Notes: a model not told the origin generated them from the sequence alone. A stretch of DNA of 64,000 nucleotides from an uncultured Planococcus sp. (GCA_947493585.1 CANLRI010000002.1:248001-312000), one strand, 5' to 3'. Positions 26,470 to 36,007 are shown, counted from the stretch's first letter. Numbers and translations are program-made.

Positions 26470-28861
26470 CAGCTCCAGCCTCCTTTTTCAGCTTAAGGCG
26501 GATAAGCGTATAAACGCCAATTCCGGCTATAAACAGCACGAGTCCTTCAAGCATCGTATCGAGGGCACGGAAATCTCCCAAAATGGAATTGACGATATTC
26601 TGTCCACCGGCCAGTTCGTAAGAATTTTGGAAATAACCCGAAATCGTTTCAAACAAATCAGCGCTATTGACGGATAGGCCAGTCAATGTGATGACCAAGC
26701 CGCCTGCAATGGCGAGACCGGCATTGCGTGCTTTTTTGCGTTTTGGCAGGGGCTCCCGTTTCCACTCGGGCAAATAATTGAAGCAAAGCAAAAACAACGC
26801 GGTGGTGACCGTTTCGATGACCAATTGCGTCAATGCCAAATCAGGTGCGCGGAACAACACGAAAAAAATGGAAATCGAATAGCCGAGCACGCCGTTCATC
26901 AAAATGGCCGATAAGCGGGAACGGGTGAACAGGATCGAAATAGCCGTGATAATCATGACGATAACCAGCATCAATTCATAGATGCTGATAGGCGCATCCT
27001 GTACAAAAGAAATGGATAGCGCATCTGACAACAGCAAGGTTCCGCCAGTAGAAACGACGAAAAACAGCAGGATATAAAAGAAGTATTGATGCAAGCGGCC
27101 AGTCATATAAGACCGAGTAACAAAAGAGGCTGCATTTTCAGACGAAGTCAATGCATAATTGTACAGCGCGTTGAATGTCCAGCCGGCTGGTTGGATTTTG
27201 AAAATGACTTTCCACCGGTCGAAGGTAATAAATAAGACAGAGCCGATCAATACAATGCCGATAGTCATCAGCAGTTCGGTGTTAACGCCGTGCCATGCAT
27301 AAATACTGTCTGGCGAAGCACCTGAAATACCAGGCAGCAACTGCTCCAAGGCAGGTTTCAATAAGTGGTCGCCCAGCAAATTCGGCGCAAAGAACAAGCC
27401 GACGATCAGTATAGAGAGAATGGCCGGCGAAATCAGCATGCCGATTGGAGGTTCGACAGGACGTTTTTCGACCGCTTTAGAATCGCGGTTGCCAAGAAAC
27501 GTGCGGAATACGATTATCATGGCGTAAATAAAAGTCAATACGCTTGCAAGCCAAGCGATGACTGGAATCAACCAACCCCATGAAGTTGAAAAAAGGCCAG
27601 GCATTGAAGCCGCGTTTAACGAAGCGGTGAAAAACATTTCTTTGCTTAAAAATCCGTTTAACAATGGCAAGCCCGCCATCGAAAAGCTGCCAATGACAGC
27701 AAAAGTGAAGGTTACAGGGAGCAAGGCCATCAAGCCGCCAAGCCGGCGAATGTCCCGCGTCCCGACTTGATGGTCAATAATGCCGACCACCATGAAAAGG
27801 GCTCCTTTGAAAGTCGAATGATTCACCAGGTGGAACAAGGCTGCAAAAATCGCCAGCCCATACAATGCGCCCGCTTCCGTATTGCCATAGTGAAGGGCGG
27901 CTGAACCCATGCCGAGTAAACTCATGATCAAGCCGAGCTGGCTGATGGTCGAATAAGCGAGGAGCGCTTTTAAATCGGTCTGGCGGATGGCGCAAAAAGC
28001 ACCCCAGAACAGCGTAACAAGCCCGACAATGGTAATCGTCCAGAACCAAGCGGAAGTGCCGCCGAAGATGGGCGTGAAGCGAGCGACCAAATAAATACCC
28101 GCTTTTACCATGGTCGCCGAATGCAAGTAGGCACTTACAGGAGTAGGAGCTTCCATCGCATCCGGGAGCCAGATGTGAAACGGGAATTGCGCTGATTTAG
28201 TGAAGGCGCCAAGCAGGATCAAGAACATCGCCGGATAAAAAAGCGCATGCTCAGTGAGCTGTCCCATGGCAGCCGCAGTTTCACGGATGCTCAAAGTGCC
28301 GGTCATCGCATACAGCATGAGGAATCCTGCGAACATGGCAAATCCGCCAAAGACCGTAATCAATAGTGATTTTTGGGCACCGTAGCGTGAATTTTTCCGA
28401 TGGTACCAAAATGCGATCAATAGGAAAGACGAAATACTGGTCAGTTCCCAAAACACATACAGCACCATTAAATTATCTGATAACACGACCCCTAGCATGG
28501 CTCCCATAAAGAGCAGCAGGTAAGCGTAAAAATGCGGGAATGAATCAGTCGGGGATAAATAGTAGATGGAATAGAGGACGACTAAGCTGCCGACGCCTGT
28601 AATCAATAAGGCCATGATCAAGCTGAGGCCATCCAAATAAGCGTTGAAATTAATACCGAGCGAAGGAATCCACTCTACTGAGGTCAAGAGTGTTTCCCGA
28701 GATGAAACCATAGGGATTTGAGATGCGAAGAATCCGAACAACAGCACGGGGATCGACAGCACGAGCCAGCCGATATTGAAGTTGCCAATTCGCCTATGAA
28801 TAAGTGGAATAAGTGCTGCAGCTAAAAACGGTAATAAAATGGATAAAATAAGTAATTGCAC
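26459..28861 (-). CDS. mnhA: Na+/H+ antiporter subunit A
   Basis: An 800-residue protein with about twenty helices. The first ~500 residues are NuoL-like, with VFWELTSISSFLLIAFWYH carrying the conserved Glu and SAYLHSATMVKAGIYL the Lys. The last ~200 are the MrpA C-terminal part, related to NuoJ and MnhB (SILFTRSRLSAILMNGVLGY, FRAPDLALTQLVIE). The start is GTG at 28861 because AGGAGG lies seven bases before it; an upstream in-frame ATG lacks a site. It is the first gene of the seven-gene operon. Confidence 0.95.
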   Translation of the reverse strand: MQLLILSILLPFLAAALIPLIHRRIGNFNIGWLVLSIPVLLFGFFASQIPMVSSRETLLTSVEWIPSLGINFNAYLDGLSLIMALLITGVGSLVVLYSIYYLSPTDSFPHFYAYLLLFMGAMLGVVLSDNLMVLYVFWELTSISSFLLIAFWYHRKNSRYGAQKSLLITVFGGFAMFAGFLMLYAMTGTLSIRETAAAMGQLTEHALFYPAMFLILLGAFTKSAQFPFHIWLPDAMEAPTPVSAYLHSATMVKAGIYLVARFTPIFGGTSAWFWTITIVGLVTLFWGAFCAIRQTDLKALLAYSTISQLGLIMSLLGMGSAALHYGNTEAGALYGLAIFAALFHLVNHSTFKGALFMVVGIIDHQVGTRDIRRLGGLMALLPVTFTFAVIGSFSMAGLPLLNGFLSKEMFFTASLNAASMPGLFSTSWGWLIPVIAWLASVLTFIYAMIIVFRTFLGNRDSKAVEKRPVEPPIGMLISPAILSILIVGLFFAPNLLGDHLLKPALEQLLPGISGASPDSIYAWHGVNTELLMTIGIVLIGSVLFITFDRWKVIFKIQPAGWTFNALYNYALTSSENAASFVTRSYMTGRLHQYFFYILLFFVVSTGGTLLLSDALSISFVQDAPISIYELMLVIVMIITAISILFTRSRLSAILMNGVLGYSISIFFVLFRAPDLALTQLVIETVTTALFLLCFNYLPEWKREPLPKRKKARNAGLAIAGGLVITLTGLSVNSADLFETISGYFQNSYELAGGQNIVNSILGDFRALDTMLEGLVLFIAGIGVYTLIRLKLKKEAGADGD

Positions 28862-29074
28862 GATGAACCTCCTAAACTGAAATCGATACATTTGGGCAAG
28901 TGGGCGGATTTTTTAATGAAATAAGGCTTTGCAGAGTTTATTAGAAAAGCAAAAATGCAATATATGCTGTTAAGTTTACAGGAAAACAAAGTGTTTTTCA
29001 CTTGAGACGCATACATAAATAAGAAATATTAAAAGGAATTGTAGATTTAATGAAAACGGGAGACGATTCTTTCC

Positions 29075-29103
29075 TTGATTTTTCCGTGAATCCGCAGTAT
29101 AAT
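29075..29103 (+). promoter_or_regulatory. Sigma-A-type promoter of the Usp gene
   Basis: TTGATT and a perfect TATAAT are separated by 17 bases, 54 bases before the start codon. Confidence 0.75.
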
Positions 29104-29156
29104 TTCATAGTTTTAGATTTCGGATGTGACAGAATACACTCCCAGGAGGGTTTGAA

Positions 29157-29849
29157 ATGAAAAAAATCAGAGGACGCATGGACGAAAGCATATTGGTGTG
29201 TGTGTTTTATGGCCCGAATGGCGAGCGTCTCATAAAAAGAGGAAGCAAGCTGGCAAACATGCTTGACTGCCCACTGTATATTTTAACTGTCGATGCTTTG
29301 CCATATGATGAGTTCGATACTGAGAAGTCATCTTATGTCGAAAAATGGGGCGAACTTGCTGAGGAGCTAGGGGCAGAAGAATTTATCATCCGTGACAATG
29401 AAAAGCGACCGCCGGCTAAAGTGATTGCGGAAGTGGCGAATCAATTCAACATCACCCAGATCATCATTGGCCAAACGGCGAGAAGCCGCTGGGAAGAGAT
29501 TACAAAAGGTTCCTTCATGAACGTCTTGCTGCGTGAAATCCCGTTTGTCGATTTCCATGTCGTGTCGGTAGCGCGTACAGTCAAAGGCAACGACGGAGAC
29601 GATTTTGAAAAAGGCGTCCGCTGCTACTTAGTCCAAGAAGGCGAAAAATACAAGATCCATTTCTCTCAAACGAACGACTGCCAAATTGAAGGCATTTTCT
29701 TCAAGGAAATTGGAACGGATTTTAACAATGGTATTTTCAAGTTCATGGAAAATAACAAACTTCACCAAGTCGAAGTGGTGGATGATTACATTCAAGATAC
29801 GGATGAAATCGAAGGCTGCATCAAAAAAGAACCGGCCAAACTCTCGTAA
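29157..29849 (+). CDS. KdpD-like universal stress (Usp) domain protein
   Basis: 230 residues. Residues ~10-140 are a Usp fold close to the one inside KdpD potassium sensors: ILVCVFYGPNGERLIKRG, TQIIIGQTARSRWEEITKGSFMNVLLREI, ending with FHVVSV. The KdpD kinase and its membrane parts are absent. The last ~80 residues are an acidic tail of beta-rich character with no known family. It has a strong promoter and GGAGGG ribosome site and is transcribed away from mnhA. Nucleotide binding and a role in cation stress are inferred from the fold and the neighbour, not shown. Confidence 0.78.
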   Translation: MKKIRGRMDESILVCVFYGPNGERLIKRGSKLANMLDCPLYILTVDALPYDEFDTEKSSYVEKWGELAEELGAEEFIIRDNEKRPPAKVIAEVANQFNITQIIIGQTARSRWEEITKGSFMNVLLREIPFVDFHVVSVARTVKGNDGDDFEKGVRCYLVQEGEKYKIHFSQTNDCQIEGIFFKEIGTDFNNGIFKFMENNKLHQVEVVDDYIQDTDEIEGCIKKEPAKLS

Positions 29850-29887
29850 ACAAACTTCACGAACCTCATATAACACCATCATCAATG

Positions 29888-29923
29888 AAAACCGCTTGCC
29901 TCAAATGGGCAAGCGGTTTTTTT
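29888..29923 (+). terminator. Intrinsic terminator after the Usp gene
   Basis: AACCGCTTGCC pairs with GGCAAGCGGTT and is followed by seven T. The right arm runs over the end of the convergent nifS gene. Confidence 0.88.
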
Positions 29924-31040
29924 GTGTCGATTGGCTTTCGTTCAGCACGTGAATGAATGCATCCAGTTCCGTGCTTGATGTATGTCTGGTGAATGAAATT
30001 CGGACGAACTTTTTCGCAGCGTCGCTTTCCGTTCCCATCGCAAGCATGGCCGACATCGCTTCGCCGTAGCCGATCTTGCAGGCGGTGCCGGTGGAGATGG
30101 CGATTTGCGCACGGTTGCAGGCAAGCATCATCCATTGCCCTTCGTCATGCGGCAAAACCAGTCCTTGGATGAACGGGGATTTCGACTTTATGTCGCCGGT
30201 TACGATGACGCCTGCCGGCAAGTGTTCAATCAAATGGTCCTGAAGTTTTCGTGCATATCGATAACTTTCAGGCTGTTCCATGACAGCGTGTTTCGCGGCG
30301 ATAGTCGCGGAGACGATGGCCGGAACATCGATCGTCCCGGCGCGGAATCCGTTTTGATGTGTTGTTCCGCCGTACACCGATTCCCAGTGGATGGACGGGT
30401 CGAGGTAGGCGATGCCGACGCCTTTGGGGCCGCCGAATTTATGTGCTGAACAAACAGCGGAAGCGACACCCCATAAACCGATGTCGACCGGCAGCTTCCC
30501 GAAACCTTGAACGATATCCGAGTGAAGCGGCACGCCAAAGCGGCGGGCGATCTTCGCGCATTGTTCGACGGGCTGGACAGCTCCCATCTCGGAGTTGACA
30601 AGCTGCATGACGACGAGCGCCGTTTCTTCGTTGACCAGTCGTTCGTAAGCATCCAAATCGACCCTTCCGAAGCAATCGACCGGAACGTATGTAATTTCAT
30701 AGCCTTGTTGTTCGAGTTCATGAAGCACGGATAAGACGGAGGCGTGTTCGAGTTGTGTCGATACGATCGACCGGCAATGGCCGGGACGTCCTTTTAATAG
30801 AGAGCGGATGGTGAGCTGGTTTGCTTCTGAGGCATTGCCGGTGAAATAAATTCCGTCTGGCCGCACGTTCAGGAATTGCCCCCATAATTTCCGGCACGAT
30901 GCGAGATAGTCCGCTGCGAGAGATCCTGCATCATGCAAGCTTTGCGTATTGCCGAATGCATTTGTCGCCGTTTCCACGTATGCGTCGATCGCTTCTTTTC
31001 TCATCGGGGCAGTCGCCGCCGAATCCAAGTAAATCATCAT
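29901..31040 (-). CDS. nifS: Cysteine desulfurase of the NAD cluster (NifS type)
   Basis: A 379-residue PLP enzyme of the aminotransferase V/IscS family. It has LDSAATAPM at the N-terminus, the PLP-binding Lys in CSAHKFGGPKG and the catalytic Cys in STGTACKIGYGEAM. It is divergent from nadBCA, as in B. subtilis where this NifS supplies sulfur for the iron-sulfur cluster of quinolinate synthase NadA. Its 3' end overlaps the arm of the convergent terminator. The start is the first of two consecutive ATG codons with only a weak AAGAAG site. Confidence 0.9.
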   Translation of the reverse strand: MMIYLDSAATAPMRKEAIDAYVETATNAFGNTQSLHDAGSLAADYLASCRKLWGQFLNVRPDGIYFTGNASEANQLTIRSLLKGRPGHCRSIVSTQLEHASVLSVLHELEQQGYEITYVPVDCFGRVDLDAYERLVNEETALVVMQLVNSEMGAVQPVEQCAKIARRFGVPLHSDIVQGFGKLPVDIGLWGVASAVCSAHKFGGPKGVGIAYLDPSIHWESVYGGTTHQNGFRAGTIDVPAIVSATIAAKHAVMEQPESYRYARKLQDHLIEHLPAGVIVTGDIKSKSPFIQGLVLPHDEGQWMMLACNRAQIAISTGTACKIGYGEAMSAMLAMGTESDAAKKFVRISFTRHTSSTELDAFIHVLNESQSTQKNRLPI

Positions 31041-31083
31041 TTTCCATCAACTTCTTTCCCTAGCCGAGTTTCTTCTTGTAATC

Positions 31084-31119
31084 ACTGTATCTTTATGTCA
31101 TTAATAGTGTCAAGACACT
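31084..31119. promoter_or_regulatory. nifS promoter with perfect palindrome, candidate NadR/NiaR operator
   Basis: AGTGTCAAGACACT (31106-31119) is a perfect two-arm palindrome between nifS and nadB. On the minus strand its TTGACA half serves as a -35 box, with TACAGT 18 bases on (31084-31089), giving a nifS promoter. The B. subtilis divergon is repressed by NadR (YrxA/NiaR) with nicotinate as co-repressor; the TGTCTTGACA-like core is in keeping with that, but the regulator gene is not in the window. Confidence 0.6.
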
Positions 31120-31138
31120 TGTAAAGAAGGTGTAAAGT

Positions 31139-32686
31139 TTGTTCGATGTTTGCATCATTGGAGGAGGCGTCGCCGGGCTCATGCTCGCGCGTTCGCTGCC
31201 TGATTGTTATTCCATCGCAGTCGTCACGAAAGAACATGCCGGGACGGGAAACACAACGCTTGCGCAAGGCGGAATCGCCGCAAGCCTGAGTTTGGATGAT
31301 CATCCCGAATCCCACGCCACGGATACTTGGCTTGCTTCAGCGGAACACGCCGATGCCGAGCGCGTAGAAATCTTGGTCACTGAAGGATCAAAGCTCATGA
31401 AGAGTTTACTCGCGCAAGGGCTGCCATTCGATGGGGATGAACGCGGTCTGCCAGCACTCGGCATGGAAGGCGCCCACAGCCAGCGCCGAATCGTTCATGC
31501 GGGAGGCGACCAGACCGGCAAACTGCTGATGCAGTATCTAATAGAAGAAACACAGGAAAAAATCAAGCGCTTCGCTTTTCATCAAGCTTTGGAATTAAGG
31601 ATGGAAAGCGGACGCTGCGCCGGCGTGCTTGTTTCCGACCGGTTCGGAAAACGGTCAGTCATTCACGCACGCCATATTGTCCTCGCGACAGGCGGCATCG
31701 GGCAGTTGTACAGTGAAACATCCAACTCATCCGTTTCAACAGGCGACGGATTGTCACTAGCCTATTATGCAGGCGCCGAACTGGAAGATCTCGAATTTGT
31801 ACAATTCCATCCGACCGTCCTGACGCTTGAAGGGAAGTCATGCGGGCTTATCTCAGAAGCGGTGCGCGGAGAAGGTGCTGTATTGATGGATAGAGATGGC
31901 AAGCGGATTATGGATGGCATCCATCCGCTCATGGAACTCGCACCGCGTGATATTGTCGCAAGAGCAATCGAACGGCATTGGCAAACTGAAGGCCCGGTCT
32001 TTCTCGACGCCAGGCATTTGGTTGATTTCCAGCAGCGCTTTCCGTCGATTTATGACAATTGCCGCAACCATGGAATCGATCCGACAAAAGAGTTGCTGCC
32101 GGTGCGTCCGGGCGCCCATTTCCATATGGGCGGGGTAAGGACGGATAGTTGCGGCCAGACGTCCATCCCAGGGCTTTATGCTGTCGGAGAAGTCGCGTCG
32201 ACCGGTGTCCACGGCGCTAACCGGCTAGCGAGCAATTCATTATTGGAATGCTTGGTATTCGCTAGGCGGCTTGCAGAGTGGATCAAGGGAGAGCCGCAAT
32301 CATCCGAAAAGATAAGCTCAACGCAAGTGGGCCTTGTGCCAAGTACATATTTTGGAGCCATTGATGAAAGGCAGCTGAAACGGCACATGACGGAAACAGC
32401 GGGAATCTTAAGAGAGCCACAAGCATTAAAAGCTTTTTTGCAGGCCAACCCGTTAAAAGTATATGCGCTTGAAAATTATTCAGAAAAACTCATCGCCCAG
32501 ATCCACCGCCAAACGGCGAGCAGCCTTATTGCGACAGCTGCGTTATTGCGGAAAGAAAGCCGTGGTGGCCATTACCGGATCGATGCGCCTGAACCAAAAG
32601 CCGAATGGGCCGGAAAAGTCATCGGTATCTCAAACAGCGGCGTCCAGTTGACGACACGAAAAACGAAGATCAAGGAGACCATATGA
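31139..32686 (+). CDS. nadB: L-aspartate oxidase
   Basis: A 515-residue FAD enzyme that oxidises L-aspartate to iminoaspartate in NAD synthesis. The FAD motif IIGGGVAGLML starts at residue 6. The succinate-dehydrogenase-like family segments are present: TTLAQGGIAAS, HPTVL, LISEAVRGEGAVL, RPGAHFHMGGV and GLYAVGEVASTGVHGANRLASNSLLE. The start codon is TTG, with AAGGTG seven bases before; no ATG fits better, since the FAD motif begins six codons in. It overlaps nadC by ATGA. Confidence 0.95.
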   Translation: MFDVCIIGGGVAGLMLARSLPDCYSIAVVTKEHAGTGNTTLAQGGIAASLSLDDHPESHATDTWLASAEHADAERVEILVTEGSKLMKSLLAQGLPFDGDERGLPALGMEGAHSQRRIVHAGGDQTGKLLMQYLIEETQEKIKRFAFHQALELRMESGRCAGVLVSDRFGKRSVIHARHIVLATGGIGQLYSETSNSSVSTGDGLSLAYYAGAELEDLEFVQFHPTVLTLEGKSCGLISEAVRGEGAVLMDRDGKRIMDGIHPLMELAPRDIVARAIERHWQTEGPVFLDARHLVDFQQRFPSIYDNCRNHGIDPTKELLPVRPGAHFHMGGVRTDSCGQTSIPGLYAVGEVASTGVHGANRLASNSLLECLVFARRLAEWIKGEPQSSEKISSTQVGLVPSTYFGAIDERQLKRHMTETAGILREPQALKAFLQANPLKVYALENYSEKLIAQIHRQTASSLIATAALLRKESRGGHYRIDAPEPKAEWAGKVIGISNSGVQLTTRKTKIKETI

Positions 32687-33540
32687 TGAATCGCTTAAAA
32701 GCAGAACAATTATTAACACAATTTCTACTTGAAGATATCGGAGACCGTGATGTCTCCTCTGTATTGTTCGATCGAACGGATACAGGAGAAGCGCTCGTGC
32801 GCATGAAACAAAGCGGCGTCGTGGCAGGCCTCGATTGCTATGAATGGGGCTATCGCCTGCTCGATCAGTCAGTCGAAGTGGAATTATTGAAACAAGACGG
32901 AGACCGTGTAGAAGCGGGAGAGGCGATTGTGAAAATTTCTGGCCCGATCGCTTCGCTTTTAGCGGGGGAACGTACCTTATTGAATCTGATTCAGCGCATG
33001 AGCGGGGTTGCGACATTGACGGCGAAATGCGTAGAGGCGCTGGACTCGGACCATACGCGCATCGTTGATACCCGCAAAACGACGCCAGGGCTGCGAATGT
33101 TCGAAAAATATGCGGTCCGAGCAGGAGGTGGTTTCAACCACCGAAACGGCTTGTACGATGCGGTCATGCTGAAAGACAATCACATCGCAGCGGCCGGATC
33201 GATTACCGAAGCGGTGACAAAAGTGCGCGACTCGCTCGGCCATATGACGATGATCGAAGTGGAAGTCGAGACGGAACAACAGTTGTTGGAAGCGATCAAG
33301 GCGCGTCCTGACACGATCATGTTCGACAACCAGACGCCGGAAACGATCAGGCGCTGGGTACAGCTTGTTCCGGAGACGATTCGCACGGAAGCTTCCGGCG
33401 GCATAGATCTCCAAAAGCTTTCCAATTACCGCGATACCGGCGTTGACGTCATTTCTATCGGCGCTTTGACGCATAGCGTATCGAATCTCGACATCAGCAT
33501 GAACCTTTCCATATCCCCGAAGGAGGCAGTAATTTCATGA
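32683..33540 (+). CDS. nadC: Nicotinate-nucleotide pyrophosphorylase (carboxylating)
   Basis: A 285-residue quinolinate phosphoribosyltransferase that makes nicotinate mononucleotide from quinolinate and PRPP. Characteristic segments are LEDIGDRDVSS, ERTLLNLIQRMSGVATLT, VDTRKTTPGLR, NHRNGLYDAVMLKDNH and EASGGI. The ATG at 32683 overlaps the nadB stop. It ends overlapping nadA by four bases. Confidence 0.95.
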   Translation: MMNRLKAEQLLTQFLLEDIGDRDVSSVLFDRTDTGEALVRMKQSGVVAGLDCYEWGYRLLDQSVEVELLKQDGDRVEAGEAIVKISGPIASLLAGERTLLNLIQRMSGVATLTAKCVEALDSDHTRIVDTRKTTPGLRMFEKYAVRAGGGFNHRNGLYDAVMLKDNHIAAAGSITEAVTKVRDSLGHMTMIEVEVETEQQLLEAIKARPDTIMFDNQTPETIRRWVQLVPETIRTEASGGIDLQKLSNYRDTGVDVISIGALTHSVSNLDISMNLSISPKEAVIS

Positions 33541-34631
33541 CTTCATTGCTCGAAGAACTTCAAATGGCAGATGCCATGCCAACAAGCTATTTAACAGCAT
33601 CAACAACTGAATTGCATGAACGCGCGGAACGTGCACGTGCAGCTCTCGGAGACCGATTGTACATCCTTGGCCATCATTACCAGAAGGACGAAGTGATCCA
33701 CTATGCCGATGTGACCGGCGACTCGCTGCAATTGTCGCAAATCGCAGGAAGGCAGACAGCGGATTATATCCTGTTTTGCGGCGTCCATTTCATGGCGGAG
33801 ACCGCAGATATCTTGACCGAACCGCATCAAGCGGTCATTTTGCCGGATATGCGGGCAGGCTGTTCGATGGCGGATATGGCCAATATCGACCAAACCGAAC
33901 GCGCTTGGGCAGAGCTGCAGACGCTTTTCGGCGATACCATCATCCCGCTTACTTACGTCAATTCGACAGCGGCCATCAAAGCGTTTGTCGGCCGCAATGG
34001 GGGAGCTACGGTGACTTCCTCAAATGCACAGGAAATGGTCGAATGGGCCTTGTCCCAAAAGCAGCGCATGCTGTTTTTGCCTGACCAGCATCTTGGGCGC
34101 AATACTGCCGTGAAGCTTGGCATTCCGCTCGAGCACATGGCGGTGTGGGACCCGATCAAGCAAAAACTCGAACTCGATTGTGCGGTAGAAGACGTGCAAG
34201 TGATTCTCTGGAAAGGGCATTGCTCGGTACATATGAACTTCCTGCCGAAACACGTCGACAATTTGCGTGAAAAAGAACCGGACCGCAACATCCTCGTGCA
34301 TCCGGAATGCACATATGAAGTTGTCAGCGCTTCCGATTTTGCCGGTTCGACCAAATACATCATCGACATGATCGAAGCGTCCGAACCAGGATCGAAATGG
34401 GCAATTGGCACGGAGATGAACCTCGTCAACCGGCTCATCAAGGATTTCCCGGACCGCGACATTGTTTCCTTGAATCCGTATATGTGCCCGTGTTTGACGA
34501 TGAACCGCATTGATCTGCCGCATTTCACATGGATCCTGGAAGAACTGGTGGAAGGGCGCGTCCTCAACCGTATTCAAGTGGACGGGAAAACGGCAAGTGA
34601 AGCGAAACTGGCTTTAGCGAAGATGTTATAG
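33537..34631 (+). CDS. nadA: Quinolinate synthase
   Basis: A 364-residue iron-sulfur enzyme that condenses iminoaspartate with dihydroxyacetone phosphate. The three cluster ligands expected from B. subtilis NadA are in place: C109 in MRAGCSMAD, C229 in WKGHCSVH and C319 in the MCPCL motif (with C317). HHYQKDEVIHYAD, typical of the family, is near residue 46. It is the last gene of the nadBCA operon and needs the divergent NifS for its cluster. Confidence 0.96.
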   Translation: MTSLLEELQMADAMPTSYLTASTTELHERAERARAALGDRLYILGHHYQKDEVIHYADVTGDSLQLSQIAGRQTADYILFCGVHFMAETADILTEPHQAVILPDMRAGCSMADMANIDQTERAWAELQTLFGDTIIPLTYVNSTAAIKAFVGRNGGATVTSSNAQEMVEWALSQKQRMLFLPDQHLGRNTAVKLGIPLEHMAVWDPIKQKLELDCAVEDVQVILWKGHCSVHMNFLPKHVDNLREKEPDRNILVHPECTYEVVSASDFAGSTKYIIDMIEASEPGSKWAIGTEMNLVNRLIKDFPDRDIVSLNPYMCPCLTMNRIDLPHFTWILEELVEGRVLNRIQVDGKTASEAKLALAKML

Positions 34632-34635
34632 GAAG

Positions 34636-34671
34636 AAAACCCGCTGTCCTGGAAATGGGCAGCGGGTTTTT
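34636..34671 (+). terminator. Intrinsic terminator of nadBCA
   Basis: AACCCGCTGTCC pairs with GGGCAGCGGGTT and is followed by T5. Confidence 0.85.
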
Positions 34672-34862
34672 CATCGCCGATTGATAGATACAGAGAGGTT
34701 GTCCGTTCATCTCACGCTTTAACCAATGCCGGTTTTCGTGTAAAATTTCCATGGAAGATAATTTCTTTTCTGGACATAACGACAATGCAAACACCCGCAG
34801 ATGAGGCCAGACAGCTGGCATCTGCGCAGAACTTTAGACACATGAAAGCCGGGGGATTCGAT

Positions 34863-35864
34863 ATGGTTTCATCAAAAGATGTTGCAAAATATGCAGGTGT
34901 TTCACAAACTACGGTTTCACGTGTTTTGAATACTCCCGACCGAGTGAAAGGGCCTACTTACAAAAAAGTGATGGCTGCCATCGACGCGTTGAATTATATC
35001 CCCGACGCTAACGCCCGGTCGCTTGTTCAACAAAAAACCGATACGATTGCTTTGATTTCAGGTCCTTTATACAATCCATTTTTCGTGGAAACGACGACTT
35101 CGATCGTCAATTACGCCAACGAAAATGGCTTTAAAATCAACGTTCATTTCTCCAAAAATGAAAATATTACCGATACATATCATTCCATATTTGAAAATAA
35201 AGTGGACGGCATCATCCTGTCTTCGATTTTATTGGACGATCCCATTTTCGAAAAATTGGAGAAATCGGGAATTCCCTTCATTACATACAACAGAAAACAT
35301 GCAAGCAACAAAAATTTTGTGGAAATGGATAACGAACAGGCCGGTTTTTTGGCTGCGGATTATTTACTTTCGCTTGGACACGACGCGATTTGCTGGGTAG
35401 GCGGGCCGCTGGAGATCAGCACATTCAAAGGCCGCTACGACGGCTTTTTAAGAGCGTTCCAAAAGAACGGAGTCGCAGTGGAGCAAGAGCGGGTTTTTCT
35501 CACCGACACAAGCAAAGAACAGCTGCATGAAACTTTTTTGAAAATGGAAATGCTCGAGGAAAAACCGACGGCGATCCATGCAGCGACAGATGCTATCGCT
35601 ATCCAAATGATGGATTTCTATATTTCAGCAGGCTATCGCGTGCCGGAAGATATTAGCATCATCGGCATCGATAATGTGGAAATCGGCCAGCATGCCTCCA
35701 TTAACTTAACAACGGTCGGCATTTCTTCGACGGCGAACCTAGGGCAATTAGCCATCGAAAAGCTGATTGACATGATTCATCAAAAAAATAAACCTTGTAT
35801 TCAAATCACAAAAGCTGTTAGACTATTCGAAAGAAAGACAACAATTGAAAGAAGGAGGGTATGA
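34863..35864 (+). CDS. LacI family transcriptional regulator
   Basis: A 333-residue repressor. The N-terminal HTH is typical (SSKDVAKYAGVSQTTVSRVLN), then the hinge with ARSLVQQKTDTIALI and a periplasmic-binding-protein-like effector domain (ISGPLYNPFFVETT, GIILSSILLDDP, IIGIDNVEIGQHASINLTTV). ATG at 34863 is preferred, with GGGGGA upstream; the longer reading adds an unrelated 26-residue leader. It is followed by a perfect 22-base palindrome ahead of the permease/dehydrogenase genes, most probably its operator. The effector is unknown. Confidence 0.92.
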   Translation: MVSSKDVAKYAGVSQTTVSRVLNTPDRVKGPTYKKVMAAIDALNYIPDANARSLVQQKTDTIALISGPLYNPFFVETTTSIVNYANENGFKINVHFSKNENITDTYHSIFENKVDGIILSSILLDDPIFEKLEKSGIPFITYNRKHASNKNFVEMDNEQAGFLAADYLLSLGHDAICWVGGPLEISTFKGRYDGFLRAFQKNGVAVEQERVFLTDTSKEQLHETFLKMEMLEEKPTAIHAATDAIAIQMMDFYISAGYRVPEDISIIGIDNVEIGQHASINLTTVGISSTANLGQLAIEKLIDMIHQKNKPCIQITKAVRLFERKTTIERRRV

Positions 35865-35881
35865 GCCCTTTTTTTAACGTG

Positions 35882-35903
35882 AAAATGGTTACGTAACCAT
35901 TTT
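35882..35903. promoter_or_regulatory. Perfect 22-bp palindrome, probable LacI-family operator
   Basis: AAAATGGTTAC is followed directly by its reverse complement. A central CG in an A-C-G-T core is the hallmark of LacI-family operators (compare GntR/IdnR boxes of the ATGTTAC type). It lies 18 bases after the LacI stop and 105 before the permease start. The following T-run means it could also act as a weak terminator of the lacI-type gene. Confidence 0.7.
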
Positions 35904-35917
35904 TTATTGTTAACTAA

Positions 35918-35931
35918 TGAGGGCGCTTTCA
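35918..35931 (+). promoter_or_regulatory. cre-like box (CcpA)
   Basis: TGAGGGCGCTTTCA differs from the ideal palindrome TGAAAGCGCTTTCA at two positions and fits the cre consensus apart from one of them. It lies between the operator and the permease gene, pointing to catabolite repression of the operon. Confidence 0.6.
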
Positions 35932-36007
35932 TTTTTTGGGAGGATGGCTTAAAATCCTTCCTGATGTCAAAGGGGTATTAATTTCAATCAGAAACTGGGG
36001 GATGTAT

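Noticed and set aside
34785..34862. Upstream start for the LacI-type regulator
   Set aside because: The HTH of LacI proteins begins within a few residues of the start, which fits ATG 34863 and not the longer frame.
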